Below are positions 44,496 through 52,500 of a DNA stretch of 64,000 bases, piece by piece; within the stretch, counting starts at the first letter, position 1, and each line of letters opens with the position of its first letter. This DNA comes from Sphingomonas sp. HF-S4 (lineage in GTDB: Bacteria > Pseudomonadota > Alphaproteobacteria > Sphingomonadales > Sphingomonadaceae): the NCBI RefSeq assembly GCF_032911445.1, contig NZ_JAWJEJ010000002.1:1-64000 (forward strand), in the 5' to 3' direction. Position numbers and translations under genes: made by a program. The notes beneath the pieces were generated by a model that ran no database searches, was not told where the DNA came from, and saw only the letters and a program-made list of their open reading frames with translations.

Positions 44496-44827
44496 GCATA
44501 CAGCCGACCATCGCGGGCGCCGGTGCCGGCGGCGGCGTGTCGACCGACACGTCGCGGCTGGCGTCGAAGGACAATCTCGATGCCGCGGGCAAGCGCTTCG
44601 AGGCGATCTTCACCGGCATGATGCTCAAGTCGATGCGTTCGGCAAAGCTCGGCGACGGGCTGTTCGACAGCAAGGCGACGCAGCAGTTCCGCGACATGCA
44701 GGACCAGCAGCTCGCCAGCGCGATGGCCAGCCACGCGCCGATGGGGATCGGCAAGGCGATGACCGAATTCCTCGCCAAATCCGCCGCGCTGGATCCCGCG
44801 ACGCCGGCCGAAGGGACGACGCCATGA
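44492..44827 (+). CDS. flgJ: Rod-binding protein FlgJ, rod domain only
   Basis: A 111-residue protein beginning with GTG that overlaps the flgI stop. It has only the rod-cap domain of FlgJ (RFEAIFTGMMLKSMRSAKLGDGLFDSKATQQFRDMQDQQLASAMA). The C-terminal muramidase domain present in enterobacterial FlgJ is missing. Such short FlgJ proteins are known in alphaproteobacteria, where a separate lytic enzyme works with it; the gene at 34.8-35.6 kb is the candidate. Confidence 0.92.
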   Translation: MSIQPTIAGAGAGGGVSTDTSRLASKDNLDAAGKRFEAIFTGMMLKSMRSAKLGDGLFDSKATQQFRDMQDQQLASAMASHAPMGIGKAMTEFLAKSAALDPATPAEGTTP

Positions 44828-46164
44828 GCGACATGCTCTCGATCGGTCTGTCGAGCCTCAAGGCGTATCAGACCGCGCTGACCACCGTCTCCGAGAACAT
44901 CGCGAGCGCCGGCACTGCCGGCTATTCGCGCAGGACGACAGACATTCGCGAAGTCGTCGCGCCCGCCGGGATCACCACCGGCACCGCGCAGGGCATGGGC
45001 GTGGTCGCGAGCGGGCTGACGCGCGCCGCCGACGTGTACAAGACCGCCGCGGTACGCATCGCCACCGCCGACCTCGCCAAGACCGAGGCCGGGGCGACCT
45101 GGCTCCAGCGCGTCGAGGAATCGCTGACCGGCAACAAGCTGGGCAGCCAGCTGACCACCTTCTTCAATTCGGCCAAGGCCGTCGCGGCGGATCCCGCGTC
45201 GATGGCGCCGCGCGCCGCGATGATCGAAGCCGCGTCGAGCATCGCCTCCGCCTTCGCCGCGACCGGCACCGCGTTGGACGGCGCCCTCGCCGATCTCGAC
45301 AAGAGCGCCGAGGCGGGCACGGGCCAGCTCAACGCGCTCGCCAAGGCGCTCGGCAGAGTCAATGCCGGGCTCGGGCGCCAGCAGAACGGAACCAGCGGCC
45401 AGGCGGCGTTGCTCGACGAGCGCGACCGGCTGCTCGAATCGATGAGCGCGATCGCCGACGTCTCGGTGATGACCGATCCCGCGGGGCGCGCCGTGGTACG
45501 CGTGGGCGGGGTTGCCGGGCCGGTGCTCGTCCAGGGCGAGAATGCCGGCGCGATCACCTACAAGCGCAGCGACGAGGGGCTCGTCGCCTACACGCTGCAG
45601 TTTCAGGGCGAGGGCACGCCGGTGTTTCCGAGCGGCGGCGCATTGGCGGGTTTCGCCGAGGGCGCCGAGCGGCTTTCCGCGGCGCTCGCCGAAGTCAGCA
45701 CGCTCGCCACCGCCTTCGCCGAGGGCATCAACGCGGTCCAGGCCGCGGGCGACGACCTGAACGGCAATCCGGGCGCGCCGATGTTCGAAGCGGGAGATCC
45801 GGCCTACAAGCTCAAGCTGGTGCTCAATGATCCGCGCGGGATCGCCGCGGCAGCGACCGGCGCGGGGATCCGCGACAATGCCAACCTCGCCGGGCTGGAA
45901 GCGCTGCGCAGCAGCGGCCGCTTCGAAGACACGATCGCCAGCGTCACCTCCGCCAACGCCGCGGCGCTTTCGGCCCGGAAATCGGTCGCCGGGGCGCAGA
46001 CCGCGATGCGCGACTCCGCGATCGCCGAGCGCACCGCCGCCACCGGCGTCAATGTCGACGAGGAAGCCGTCGACCTTATCCGTTTCCAGCAGGCGTACCA
46101 GGCGTCGAGCCGCGTGATCCAGATCGCGCGCGAGACGCTCAATTCCATCCTCGAGATCCGCTGA
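44824..46164 (+). CDS. flgK: Flagellar hook-associated protein FlgK
   Basis: A 446-residue junction protein between hook and filament. The start MSDMLSIGLSSLKAYQTALTTVSENIASAGTAGYSRRTTDI and the end VNVDEEAVDLIRFQQAYQASSRVIQIARETLNSILEIR are the FlgK family ends. It overlaps flgJ by four bases and flgL follows seven bases after it. Confidence 0.96.
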   Translation: MSDMLSIGLSSLKAYQTALTTVSENIASAGTAGYSRRTTDIREVVAPAGITTGTAQGMGVVASGLTRAADVYKTAAVRIATADLAKTEAGATWLQRVEESLTGNKLGSQLTTFFNSAKAVAADPASMAPRAAMIEAASSIASAFAATGTALDGALADLDKSAEAGTGQLNALAKALGRVNAGLGRQQNGTSGQAALLDERDRLLESMSAIADVSVMTDPAGRAVVRVGGVAGPVLVQGENAGAITYKRSDEGLVAYTLQFQGEGTPVFPSGGALAGFAEGAERLSAALAEVSTLATAFAEGINAVQAAGDDLNGNPGAPMFEAGDPAYKLKLVLNDPRGIAAAATGAGIRDNANLAGLEALRSSGRFEDTIASVTSANAAALSARKSVAGAQTAMRDSAIAERTAATGVNVDEEAVDLIRFQQAYQASSRVIQIARETLNSILEIR

Positions 46165-46171
46165 GGCAGCC

Positions 46172-47068
46172 ATGCGCGTCGCAACTTCGCAGCTCTATAA
46201 CCGTCCGGCGTCACTGATGACGCGGCTGACCGCCGACGCCGATCGGATCCAGACCCAGATCGCGACCGGCACCAAGCTGCTCGCGCCGTCGGACGATGCC
46301 GGCGCATATCTGCGGCTCCAGGGCATCAGCCGGCAGAACGCCAACGACGGCGCCTACGCCGCCAATATCGGCATGGCGCAGGGCCTGCTCGCCCAGACCG
46401 ACACCACACTGGAGAGCGTCGAGGCGCAGATCACCCGCGCGCTCGAGCTCGCCACGCAGGCGGCCAACGGCACGATGTCCGACACCAATCGCGCGGCGAT
46501 CGGCAAGGAGCTCGAATCGATTCGCGACACGCTGTTCGCGCTGGCCAACACAAAGGACGTGCGCGGCCAGCCGCTGTTCGGCGGCGCGACCGGCGATGTC
46601 GCCTATGTCCGCAACGCCGATGGCTCGATCGGCTTTGCGGGGGGCCCCAACGAGCCTTCGCCGATCCCGATCGGAGAGGGCGTGACCATCCAGGGCACTG
46701 TCACCGGCACGCGCGCCTTCGCCAGCGGCGGCAGCGACGTGTTCGCGGTGCTCGCCAATTTCGCGGCGGCGCTGGGCAATGGCGGTGACGCCAAGGCGGC
46801 AGCCGATACGGCGCTCGGCGGGCTCAAGAGCGGGCTGGAGAGCGTTACGCTGGCCCGTGCCTCGGCGGGTGCGCGCTCGGCGCGGCTTGAACTCGATACC
46901 GAGCGGCTGACCGCCGCGGGCGAGGCGCGCGAGGATGTGCGCTCGGCGCTGGAGGATACCGACGTCACCACGGCGGTCACCGAGCTGCAGAAGACGCTGA
47001 CGATCCTCCAGGCGACGCAGGCGAGCTTCTCCAAGCTCTCGAGCCTGTCGCTGTTCGATTATCTCTGA
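46172..47068 (+). CDS. flgL: Flagellar hook-associated protein FlgL
   Basis: A 298-residue junction protein related to flagellin. It has MRVATSQLYNRPASLMTRLTADADRIQTQIATGTKLLAPSDDAGAYLRLQ at the start and TAVTELQKTLTILQATQASFSKLSSLSLFDYL at the end. It connects FlgK to the filament. It is the last gene of the flgB series; a terminator follows within four bases. Confidence 0.96.
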   Translation: MRVATSQLYNRPASLMTRLTADADRIQTQIATGTKLLAPSDDAGAYLRLQGISRQNANDGAYAANIGMAQGLLAQTDTTLESVEAQITRALELATQAANGTMSDTNRAAIGKELESIRDTLFALANTKDVRGQPLFGGATGDVAYVRNADGSIGFAGGPNEPSPIPIGEGVTIQGTVTGTRAFASGGSDVFAVLANFAAALGNGGDAKAAADTALGGLKSGLESVTLARASAGARSARLELDTERLTAAGEAREDVRSALEDTDVTTAVTELQKTLTILQATQASFSKLSSLSLFDYL

Positions 47069-47071
47069 GGC

Positions 47072-47094
47072 AATCGCGCCAACTGCGCGATTTT
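47072..47094 (+). terminator. Terminator after flgL
   Basis: An 8-bp perfect stem, AATCGCGC paired with GCGCGATT across a five-base loop, runs into TTTT. It sits directly after the flgL stop and before the FliA-type promoter of motA, separating the two units. Confidence 0.82.
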
Positions 47095-47098
47095 CCGC

Positions 47099-47125
47099 TC
47101 AAACTTAGGGCGAAGCGGTCGTTTA
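47099..47125 (+). promoter_or_regulatory. Putative FliA (sigma-28) promoter of motAB
   Basis: TCAA, 15 bases, GTCGTTTA. The nine bases GCGGTCGTT are identical to the flgM element, and the -35 to -10 spacing is the same. Transcription would start near 47132, about 40 bases before the motA ATG. Confidence 0.55.
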
Positions 47126-47170
47126 CCACAGCGAGGGGCCGGTCCACGGCGCAGGGGGAAGTATAGTCGC

Positions 47171-48034
47171 ATGTTCGTGCTGATCGGCTTTGTCGTCCTG
47201 ATCGCGATGGTGTTCGGCGGGTTCGCCTTCACCGGCGGCGCGCTCGGCCCAGTGATGCATGCGCTTCCGCATGAGATGCTGATCATCGGCGGCGCCGCGG
47301 TCGGCGCGCTGATCATCGGCAACTCGATGAAGGAAATCAAGGCGCTGGGCGGCGGCTTCATGCGCGTGATCAAGGGCCCGAAATACAAGAAGCAGGACTA
47401 TCTCGACACGATCTTCCTCGTCTCCAAGCTGATGAAGATGCTGCGCACCGAAGGGCCGATCGCGCTGGAGCCGCATGTCGAGGATCCCAAGTCGAGCGCG
47501 ATCTTCGCCGAATATCCGCGGCTGCTCGCCGATCACACGCTGATCAACCTGATCACCGATACGCTGCGCCTCGTCGTCGTCTCGTCGGGCACGCTCGACG
47601 TGCATGCGGTCGAGGAAGTGATGGATAACTCGATCAAGACCCACCACCATGAGGTCCAGGGACCGCAGGGAACGCTGCAGAGCCTGGCCGATGCGCTGCC
47701 CGCATTGGGCATCGTCGCGGCGGTGCTCGGCGTGGTCAAGACGATGGGATCGATCGACAAGCCGCCGAGCATCCTGGGTGGGATGATCGGATCGGCGCTG
47801 GTCGGCACGTTCCTGGGCGTGCTGCTCGCCTATGGGATCGTCGGGCCGCTCGCGACGCGGCTCCAGCAGGTGATCGACGCCGATGCGGCGATCTATCACA
47901 CGGTCAAGCAGATCATCATCGCGTCGCTCCACGGCCACCCGCAACCGCTGGTGATCGAGGCCGCACGCTCGGGCATCGCGCACCACAACCAGCCCGGCTT
48001 CGGCGAGGTCTTCGACGGGCTGCGCGGGCGCTGA
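47171..48034 (+). CDS. motA: Flagellar motor stator protein MotA
   Basis: A 287-residue proton channel subunit with four membrane helices. The MotA signatures KSSAIFAEYPRLLADHTLINLITDTLRLVV and LADALPALGIVAAVLGVVKTMGSIDKPPSILGGMIGSALVGTFLGVLLAYGIVGPLA are complete. It pairs with the motB gene four bases downstream to drive rotation. It is separate from the flgB operon (own promoter and a terminator before it). Confidence 0.97.
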   Translation: MFVLIGFVVLIAMVFGGFAFTGGALGPVMHALPHEMLIIGGAAVGALIIGNSMKEIKALGGGFMRVIKGPKYKKQDYLDTIFLVSKLMKMLRTEGPIALEPHVEDPKSSAIFAEYPRLLADHTLINLITDTLRLVVVSSGTLDVHAVEEVMDNSIKTHHHEVQGPQGTLQSLADALPALGIVAAVLGVVKTMGSIDKPPSILGGMIGSALVGTFLGVLLAYGIVGPLATRLQQVIDADAAIYHTVKQIIIASLHGHPQPLVIEAARSGIAHHNQPGFGEVFDGLRGR

Positions 48035-48038
48035 CGTC

Positions 48039-48998
48039 ATGGCAGCCAGAGCCCCGCACGGGAACAACCAGCCTCCCAAGATCATCATCGTCAAGAAGAT
48101 CATCGACGCGGGGCATGGCGGCCATCACGGCGGCGCGTGGAAGGTCGCCTATGCCGATTTCGTGACCGCGATGATGGCGTTCTTCCTGCTGATGTGGCTG
48201 CTCGGCGCGACCACCGAGAAGCAGCGCAAGGCACTCGCCGATTATTTCGCGCCCACCCTGGTCGAGTTCAAGCAGAACAGTGCCGGCTCGAACGGGCTGT
48301 TCGGCGGCGACGCGATCAACGCGCAGGACAATTATCCCAACCGCGCCGGCCAGACCGGCACGCGTTCGATGACCGTCCCCGTCGGCGGCACCGGCGGCAA
48401 GGATGTCGGCACCGGGCAGAAGGGCACGCTCAAGGACCAGCGCGCGATCGAGGCGCAGGACCAGAAGAATTTCGACCGCACCGCCACGGCGATCCAGGCC
48501 AAGATGCGCGCGCGGCCCCAACTCGCCAAGCTCGCCAAGCATATCCGCTTCGTTGCGACGCGCGACGGGATGCGGATCGACCTGCTCGACGACGCCAATT
48601 ACTCGATGTTCGACCTCGGCACGACCGCCTTGGTCACCGACGCGAGCGCACTGATCGGGACGATCGCCGAGAGTATTTCCGGGATGGAGAACCCGATCAT
48701 GATCCGCGGCCACACCGACAGCCTGGGCTATGGCGACCCGCGCAACATGAACAACTGGATGCTCTCGAGCGGCCGCGCCGAGGCGACAAGGCGCCGGCTC
48801 GCCGCGGGTGCGGTGCCCGAGATGCGCTTCGAGCGGATCGAAGGCGTCGCCGACCGCGAGCCGCTGATCATCGAGGCCCCTACCGACCCGCGCAACCGGC
48901 GGGTGTCGATCACCCTGCTCTATCGGCGGATCATGGACCAGGACAAGGGACGCGGCTTCGGGCGCGGGACCAAGCAGCCGGTGCTAGCGGCGCGGTGA
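48039..48998 (+). CDS. motB: Flagellar motor stator protein MotB
   Basis: A 319-residue protein. The membrane helix WKVAYADFVTAMMAFFLLMWLLG carries the proton-binding Asp40. The C-terminal OmpA-like domain (NPIMIRGHTDSLGYGDPRNMNNWMLSSGRAEATRRRLAAGAVPEMRFERIEGVADREPLI) anchors the stator to peptidoglycan. The N-terminus is lysine-rich and cytoplasmic. The long glycine/aspartate-rich linker is normal for the family. Confidence 0.97.
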   Translation: MAARAPHGNNQPPKIIIVKKIIDAGHGGHHGGAWKVAYADFVTAMMAFFLLMWLLGATTEKQRKALADYFAPTLVEFKQNSAGSNGLFGGDAINAQDNYPNRAGQTGTRSMTVPVGGTGGKDVGTGQKGTLKDQRAIEAQDQKNFDRTATAIQAKMRARPQLAKLAKHIRFVATRDGMRIDLLDDANYSMFDLGTTALVTDASALIGTIAESISGMENPIMIRGHTDSLGYGDPRNMNNWMLSSGRAEATRRRLAAGAVPEMRFERIEGVADREPLIIEAPTDPRNRRVSITLLYRRIMDQDKGRGFGRGTKQPVLAAR

Positions 48999-49007
48999 CC
49001 CGAATTC

Positions 49008-49156
49008 CCCTTCCTGAAAGGGAAGGCTAGGGGTGGGTTTAGCGGCGGGCAGGGGTCGATGCCCTGCTCGGCGCTTAGGTGCCGGGCGACAGAGTCTTTT
49101 GGGCGCGCAGACGCGCGCGCCGACCCCCTACCCCTCCCTGCAAGCAGGGAGGGGCG
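49008..49156. repeat. Palindrome-rich intergenic spacer
   Basis: Between motB and the convergent receptor gene the sequence contains a 6-bp hairpin (CCTTCC/GGAAGG, 49009-49026), a TAGGGGTGGG run at 49028-49037, and at the other end the CCCCTACCCCTCCCTGC...GCAGGGAGGGG hairpin. C- or G-run palindromes like these recur near 28.16 kb and look like a dispersed intergenic repeat. The identity is inferred. Confidence 0.45.
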
Positions 49157-49160
49157 TTTT
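49131..49160 (+). terminator. Terminator after motB
   Basis: A perfect 11-bp stem, CCCCTCCCTGC paired with GCAGGGAGGGG across AA, leads to CG and TTTT. The T-run faces plus-strand transcripts, so it should end motAB transcription and also reaches the stop codon of the convergent receptor gene. Confidence 0.75.
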
Positions 49161-52155
49161 AGAAGAACTGCTTTCGGAAGGTCAGCCGTACCACGCGCCC
49201 GAACGGATCGACCAGGTTGGGCACATAGGCCGCGGGCACCTCGCCATTGGCGTCGGTAACCCGCTGCCGGGCGTTGAATACATTGTCGAGCCGGAGCTGG
49301 ACGCGCGAGCCGCGCAGCCAGGGGTGCTTGAGCAGGGCATCGAAGTCCTGCCCCGGATTATACTCGGCCATCAGTCCGATCTTGGCCAGGCTGCCGAAAT
49401 CGAGCTGCGTCTGGCTGCCGAGCGCGCCGGTGGTGCGCTGCCAGCCGCTCTGCCACTGGCCAGTGGCCTGGACCAGCCACGCATCGCGCTTGACCGCGAT
49501 CAGCCCGTCGATCTGATGCGCCGCGACGCCCTGGGCGCTCGATCCGTCGAGCCGGTCGATCACGGGCAGGCCGGGACGGATGACGATCTCGTCCTTGAGC
49601 AGCCAGCTATGGTTGAGCGTGAAGCGGATCTGGTTGCCGCGATTGCCGCCGCCGCCAAAGCCGCGTCCCCCGCCGCCGCCCGGCCCGCCACGGAAGCCGC
49701 CCGCGCCCGGACCCTGCCTTGGCCCCTCGCCACGCTCGCGGCCCTGCTCGGCGCCGGGCTGGCCTTGAGCCTGTTGCTGGCCCTGGCCCTGCCCCTGCCG
49801 CTGGGCCTCGCCCTGCCCCGGACGGCGCTGGTTGCCGCCGAACAGACTCTGCTGCTGGCCGAGGCGGCGGAACTGCTCCTGCTGCGCGGTGAACTCAGGC
49901 GGCAGTGGCTGGCCGGTGCGGCGCGATTCGACGACGGCCTCGCGATAGGCAGTCATCCGAGACTGCATCTGCCGACCCTGGGGCGAGGAGATCGGGATCG
50001 AGAAATCGATTCCCCAGCGCAGCTGCGTCCGGTCCTGCCGGTCGACGGTGATCGGACGATAATCGACGCTGAGCAGCCTGCCGTCGGGGTCGCGCACGAA
50101 GCGATCGGGGAACGCGGCCTCGATCTCGGCGGTGGCGCCGGGGAAGGCCAGGATGCCGGCGCGCGTGCGCGAGTCGCTGAAGCTGGCATTGATCCCGAAA
50201 TTGGTCTCACTGAACGGTCGGATGCTCAGGCGCGCGTTGAACACATGGCGGTTGTCGGCCGGCAGCAGCGGATTGCCGCCGGTGATCGCCGTGACGTCGA
50301 CGCTCTCGTTACGGACGAAATCGTAGATGCGCCGGTTGGGCGTCACCAGCACCGGATCGCCAAGCTGGCCCGGATCGGGCGCATTGCGATCGTCGCTGAC
50401 GCTGATGTTGGCGCGCAACTGCGGGATCGGCGACCAGTTCAGGCCATAGGTCGTGCTGGTGAGCCGGCCAAAATCGGAAAGCTGCTCGACTTCGACATTG
50501 CCGGTGAGCGACAGGTCGCCGATCGCGTCGAGCACCGCCATCCGCCGGCTGGTGATCGGCAGCGTGATGTTGCCGCGGATGCTCGCCGAATCGCGGGCGA
50601 TATCGCCGGCGCGATACTGGCCGGCGATCCAGGACTGGCTGTCCTGGCGCTGGGTTCGCCCGAGCACGCGGACGCTCGCGCGGACATCGCCGGCAGGGAG
50701 CTTGAACAGCGAGCCGAAGGTCGAGAAATCGAGCGTGGCGCGGTTGCTCTGCGACTTGGCGATCTGATCGGGCTGGAGCGCGTAGAGCGAGGCGGCGATC
50801 GGCCCGAACGGATTGAAGCGCGGATCGCCCGCGTCGAGCAGCGCCTGCGCGCCGGTCACGTCGATGCCGGTCGCGGTAACCGACTTGTTCTCGTTATATT
50901 GATATTCGCCCTGGAGCGACCAGCCCCAGCTCGCCAGCCAGGGCGAGGTGGTGCCGTTGATCGTCACATTGCCGTTGATCGCCCGGCTGTCGTTCGACCG
51001 CGCGAGCGCAGGCAGATTGTCGTAATAGCGATAGAGCTCCACGTCCCGCGAAAAGGGTGAGAAGGGGTTGCTCGCGGGCAGTACCAGCGCCGCGCTGGGC
51101 AGGCCGAGCAGCGTATCGGTGTGCCGCGTGGTGAAGCCGACGGTCGCGACTGCGCTGACCGTTTGCGAGATCGCCGGGCGATACGTGCCAGTAATCTCGA
51201 AATTGCGCTGCGGAGTGCCGCTGAGCGGCGCGGTGTTGTCGCCGAACTGGCGCGCGCCCGCCCCGCCGGTCAGCGTGCGGTAGGGCGTGAGATCGCTGAC
51301 GTTGCGGACGCCCGCGGTGCCGGCGAAGCCGGCGAGCGTCGGCGCGGTGCCGTTCGCACCCAAAGGTACGCCCGCCTCGGTGACCATGCCCCCCGCGAGC
51401 GCGCTCAGCACCGGATCGATCTCGCCGCCGTTAAGGCCAGTGATGTTGCCGAACGTATCGAACAAGGTCGTCGGCGCGCGGGTGACGCCGCGTTCGCTTT
51501 CGAGCAGCCCCGAATTCTGGCCGTACTTCACGTCGAGCTCGATCCGCTCGTCGCGCCGGATGCTCTGCAGATTGGCGTTGAAGCCCTGCCCCGAATTGCC
51601 GCCGGCCCAGGGCATTGCGCCTTCGAGCACGGTAGTGACTGCCTGGAAGCGGCGGCGCAGGACGAAATTGACCACCTTCTGGTTGGCGCCATAGCCGAAC
51701 TGGAGCGCGGCCTCCTCGGGCAGGATGTCCATCCGCTCGATCGCCTCGGTCGGGATGTTGCGGATTTCGGCGAAGCTCGAACGCCGTCCGCTGAGCAGGA
51801 TCACCGGCTGCTCGCTTCCGCGACCCGAGCCGCTGCCGAGTTGCGCCGAGAGCGCGTTCATCAGCTCGGTGACGTTCGATGCGCCATAAGAGCGGATATC
51901 GGCGGGGCTGAGCTGGACCTCGGGCTTGACGTCGCCGGGCACCGCACCGCGCAGCTGGCCAGTGACGACGATCTCGTCGCCGAGGGTCTCCTCGGCCTCG
52001 GGTTCGGCGGGCGGGGGCGTCTGCTGCGCCGGTGCGGCGCTGTCGGTCAACGCGGGCGCCGGCTGCGGCGCGGGCACCGCCGCGTCCTGCGCCGCCGCGG
52101 TCATCGGCAGTGCGCCGACCATCAGCGCACCGATCGCGCATCCCCACTTCGTCAT
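49159..52155 (-). CDS. TonB-dependent receptor with disordered Q/G/R insert
   Basis: A 998-residue outer-membrane receptor. The signal peptide is MTKWGCAIGALMVGALPMTAAAQ, chosen because an upstream frame is open but atypical. The N-terminus has a Pro/Ala linker, a TonB box-like EIVVTGQL, and a plug region with MNALSAQLGSGSGRGSEQPVILLSGRRSSFAEIRNIPTEAIERMDILPEEAALQFGYGANQKVVNFVLRRRF. Residues about 755-838 are a Gln, Gly and Arg repeat tract inside the barrel half. The C-terminus ends FRKQFF. The ligand is unknown. Confidence 0.92.
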   Translation of the reverse strand: MTKWGCAIGALMVGALPMTAAAQDAAVPAPQPAPALTDSAAPAQQTPPPAEPEAEETLGDEIVVTGQLRGAVPGDVKPEVQLSPADIRSYGASNVTELMNALSAQLGSGSGRGSEQPVILLSGRRSSFAEIRNIPTEAIERMDILPEEAALQFGYGANQKVVNFVLRRRFQAVTTVLEGAMPWAGGNSGQGFNANLQSIRRDERIELDVKYGQNSGLLESERGVTRAPTTLFDTFGNITGLNGGEIDPVLSALAGGMVTEAGVPLGANGTAPTLAGFAGTAGVRNVSDLTPYRTLTGGAGARQFGDNTAPLSGTPQRNFEITGTYRPAISQTVSAVATVGFTTRHTDTLLGLPSAALVLPASNPFSPFSRDVELYRYYDNLPALARSNDSRAINGNVTINGTTSPWLASWGWSLQGEYQYNENKSVTATGIDVTGAQALLDAGDPRFNPFGPIAASLYALQPDQIAKSQSNRATLDFSTFGSLFKLPAGDVRASVRVLGRTQRQDSQSWIAGQYRAGDIARDSASIRGNITLPITSRRMAVLDAIGDLSLTGNVEVEQLSDFGRLTSTTYGLNWSPIPQLRANISVSDDRNAPDPGQLGDPVLVTPNRRIYDFVRNESVDVTAITGGNPLLPADNRHVFNARLSIRPFSETNFGINASFSDSRTRAGILAFPGATAEIEAAFPDRFVRDPDGRLLSVDYRPITVDRQDRTQLRWGIDFSIPISSPQGRQMQSRMTAYREAVVESRRTGQPLPPEFTAQQEQFRRLGQQQSLFGGNQRRPGQGEAQRQGQGQGQQQAQGQPGAEQGRERGEGPRQGPGAGGFRGGPGGGGGRGFGGGGNRGNQIRFTLNHSWLLKDEIVIRPGLPVIDRLDGSSAQGVAAHQIDGLIAVKRDAWLVQATGQWQSGWQRTTGALGSQTQLDFGSLAKIGLMAEYNPGQDFDALLKHPWLRGSRVQLRLDNVFNARQRVTDANGEVPAAYVPNLVDPFGRVVRLTFRKQFF

Positions 52156-52258
52156 CACCAACACTCCCAACGATCCAGGCACTAGTTCATCGGCCTGCAT
52201 GTACCGGGGCTGGCTAATCGCGACTTGTCGCAAAATTGTGCCAAGGCTGGGGATATTT

Positions 52259-52279
52259 CGGGCGCCCGCTGGGCGCCCG
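52259..52279 (-). terminator. Hairpin between tRNA-Leu and the receptor gene
   Basis: A 9-bp perfect stem, CGGGCGCCC paired with GGGCGCCCG around GCT, lies downstream of tRNA-Leu on the minus strand. It is not followed by a T-run on that strand, so it is a weak or unusual terminator, or a leader structure of the receptor gene. Confidence 0.4.
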
Positions 52280-52287
52280 GGGGTTTC

Positions 52288-52374
52288 TGGTGCGGTCGAG
52301 AAGACTCGAACTTCCACGGCCTTTCGGCCACAACGACCTCAACGTTGCGCGTCTACCAGTTCCGCCACGACCGC
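52288..52374 (-). tRNA. tRNA-Leu (GAG)
   Basis: An 87-base class II tRNA with CCA encoded at the 3' end (52288-52290). The acceptor stem pairs GCGGTCG with CGACCGC; the anticodon stem is CAACG/CGTTG with loop TTGAGGT, giving anticodon GAG (52338-52340 on the plus strand). A long variable arm (GGCC-GAAA-GGCC) confirms the leucine type. No integrase or att repeat is seen around it. Confidence 0.97.
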
Positions 52375-52500
52375 ACGTGAAACACACCGGGAGGTCCCCG
52401 GTGACTGGTGAGCCGCGGCCCCTAGCAAAGGCTTTCGAGCCACGCAAGCCACTCAAGCGCGCTTTCTCTATTTGTCGGAAAACTCTACACGCGGCGGCCC

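Noticed and set aside
52155..52374. tRNA-Leu as an integration site for a genomic island
   Set aside because: No integrase, direct repeat of the tRNA end, or change in composition is seen on either side.
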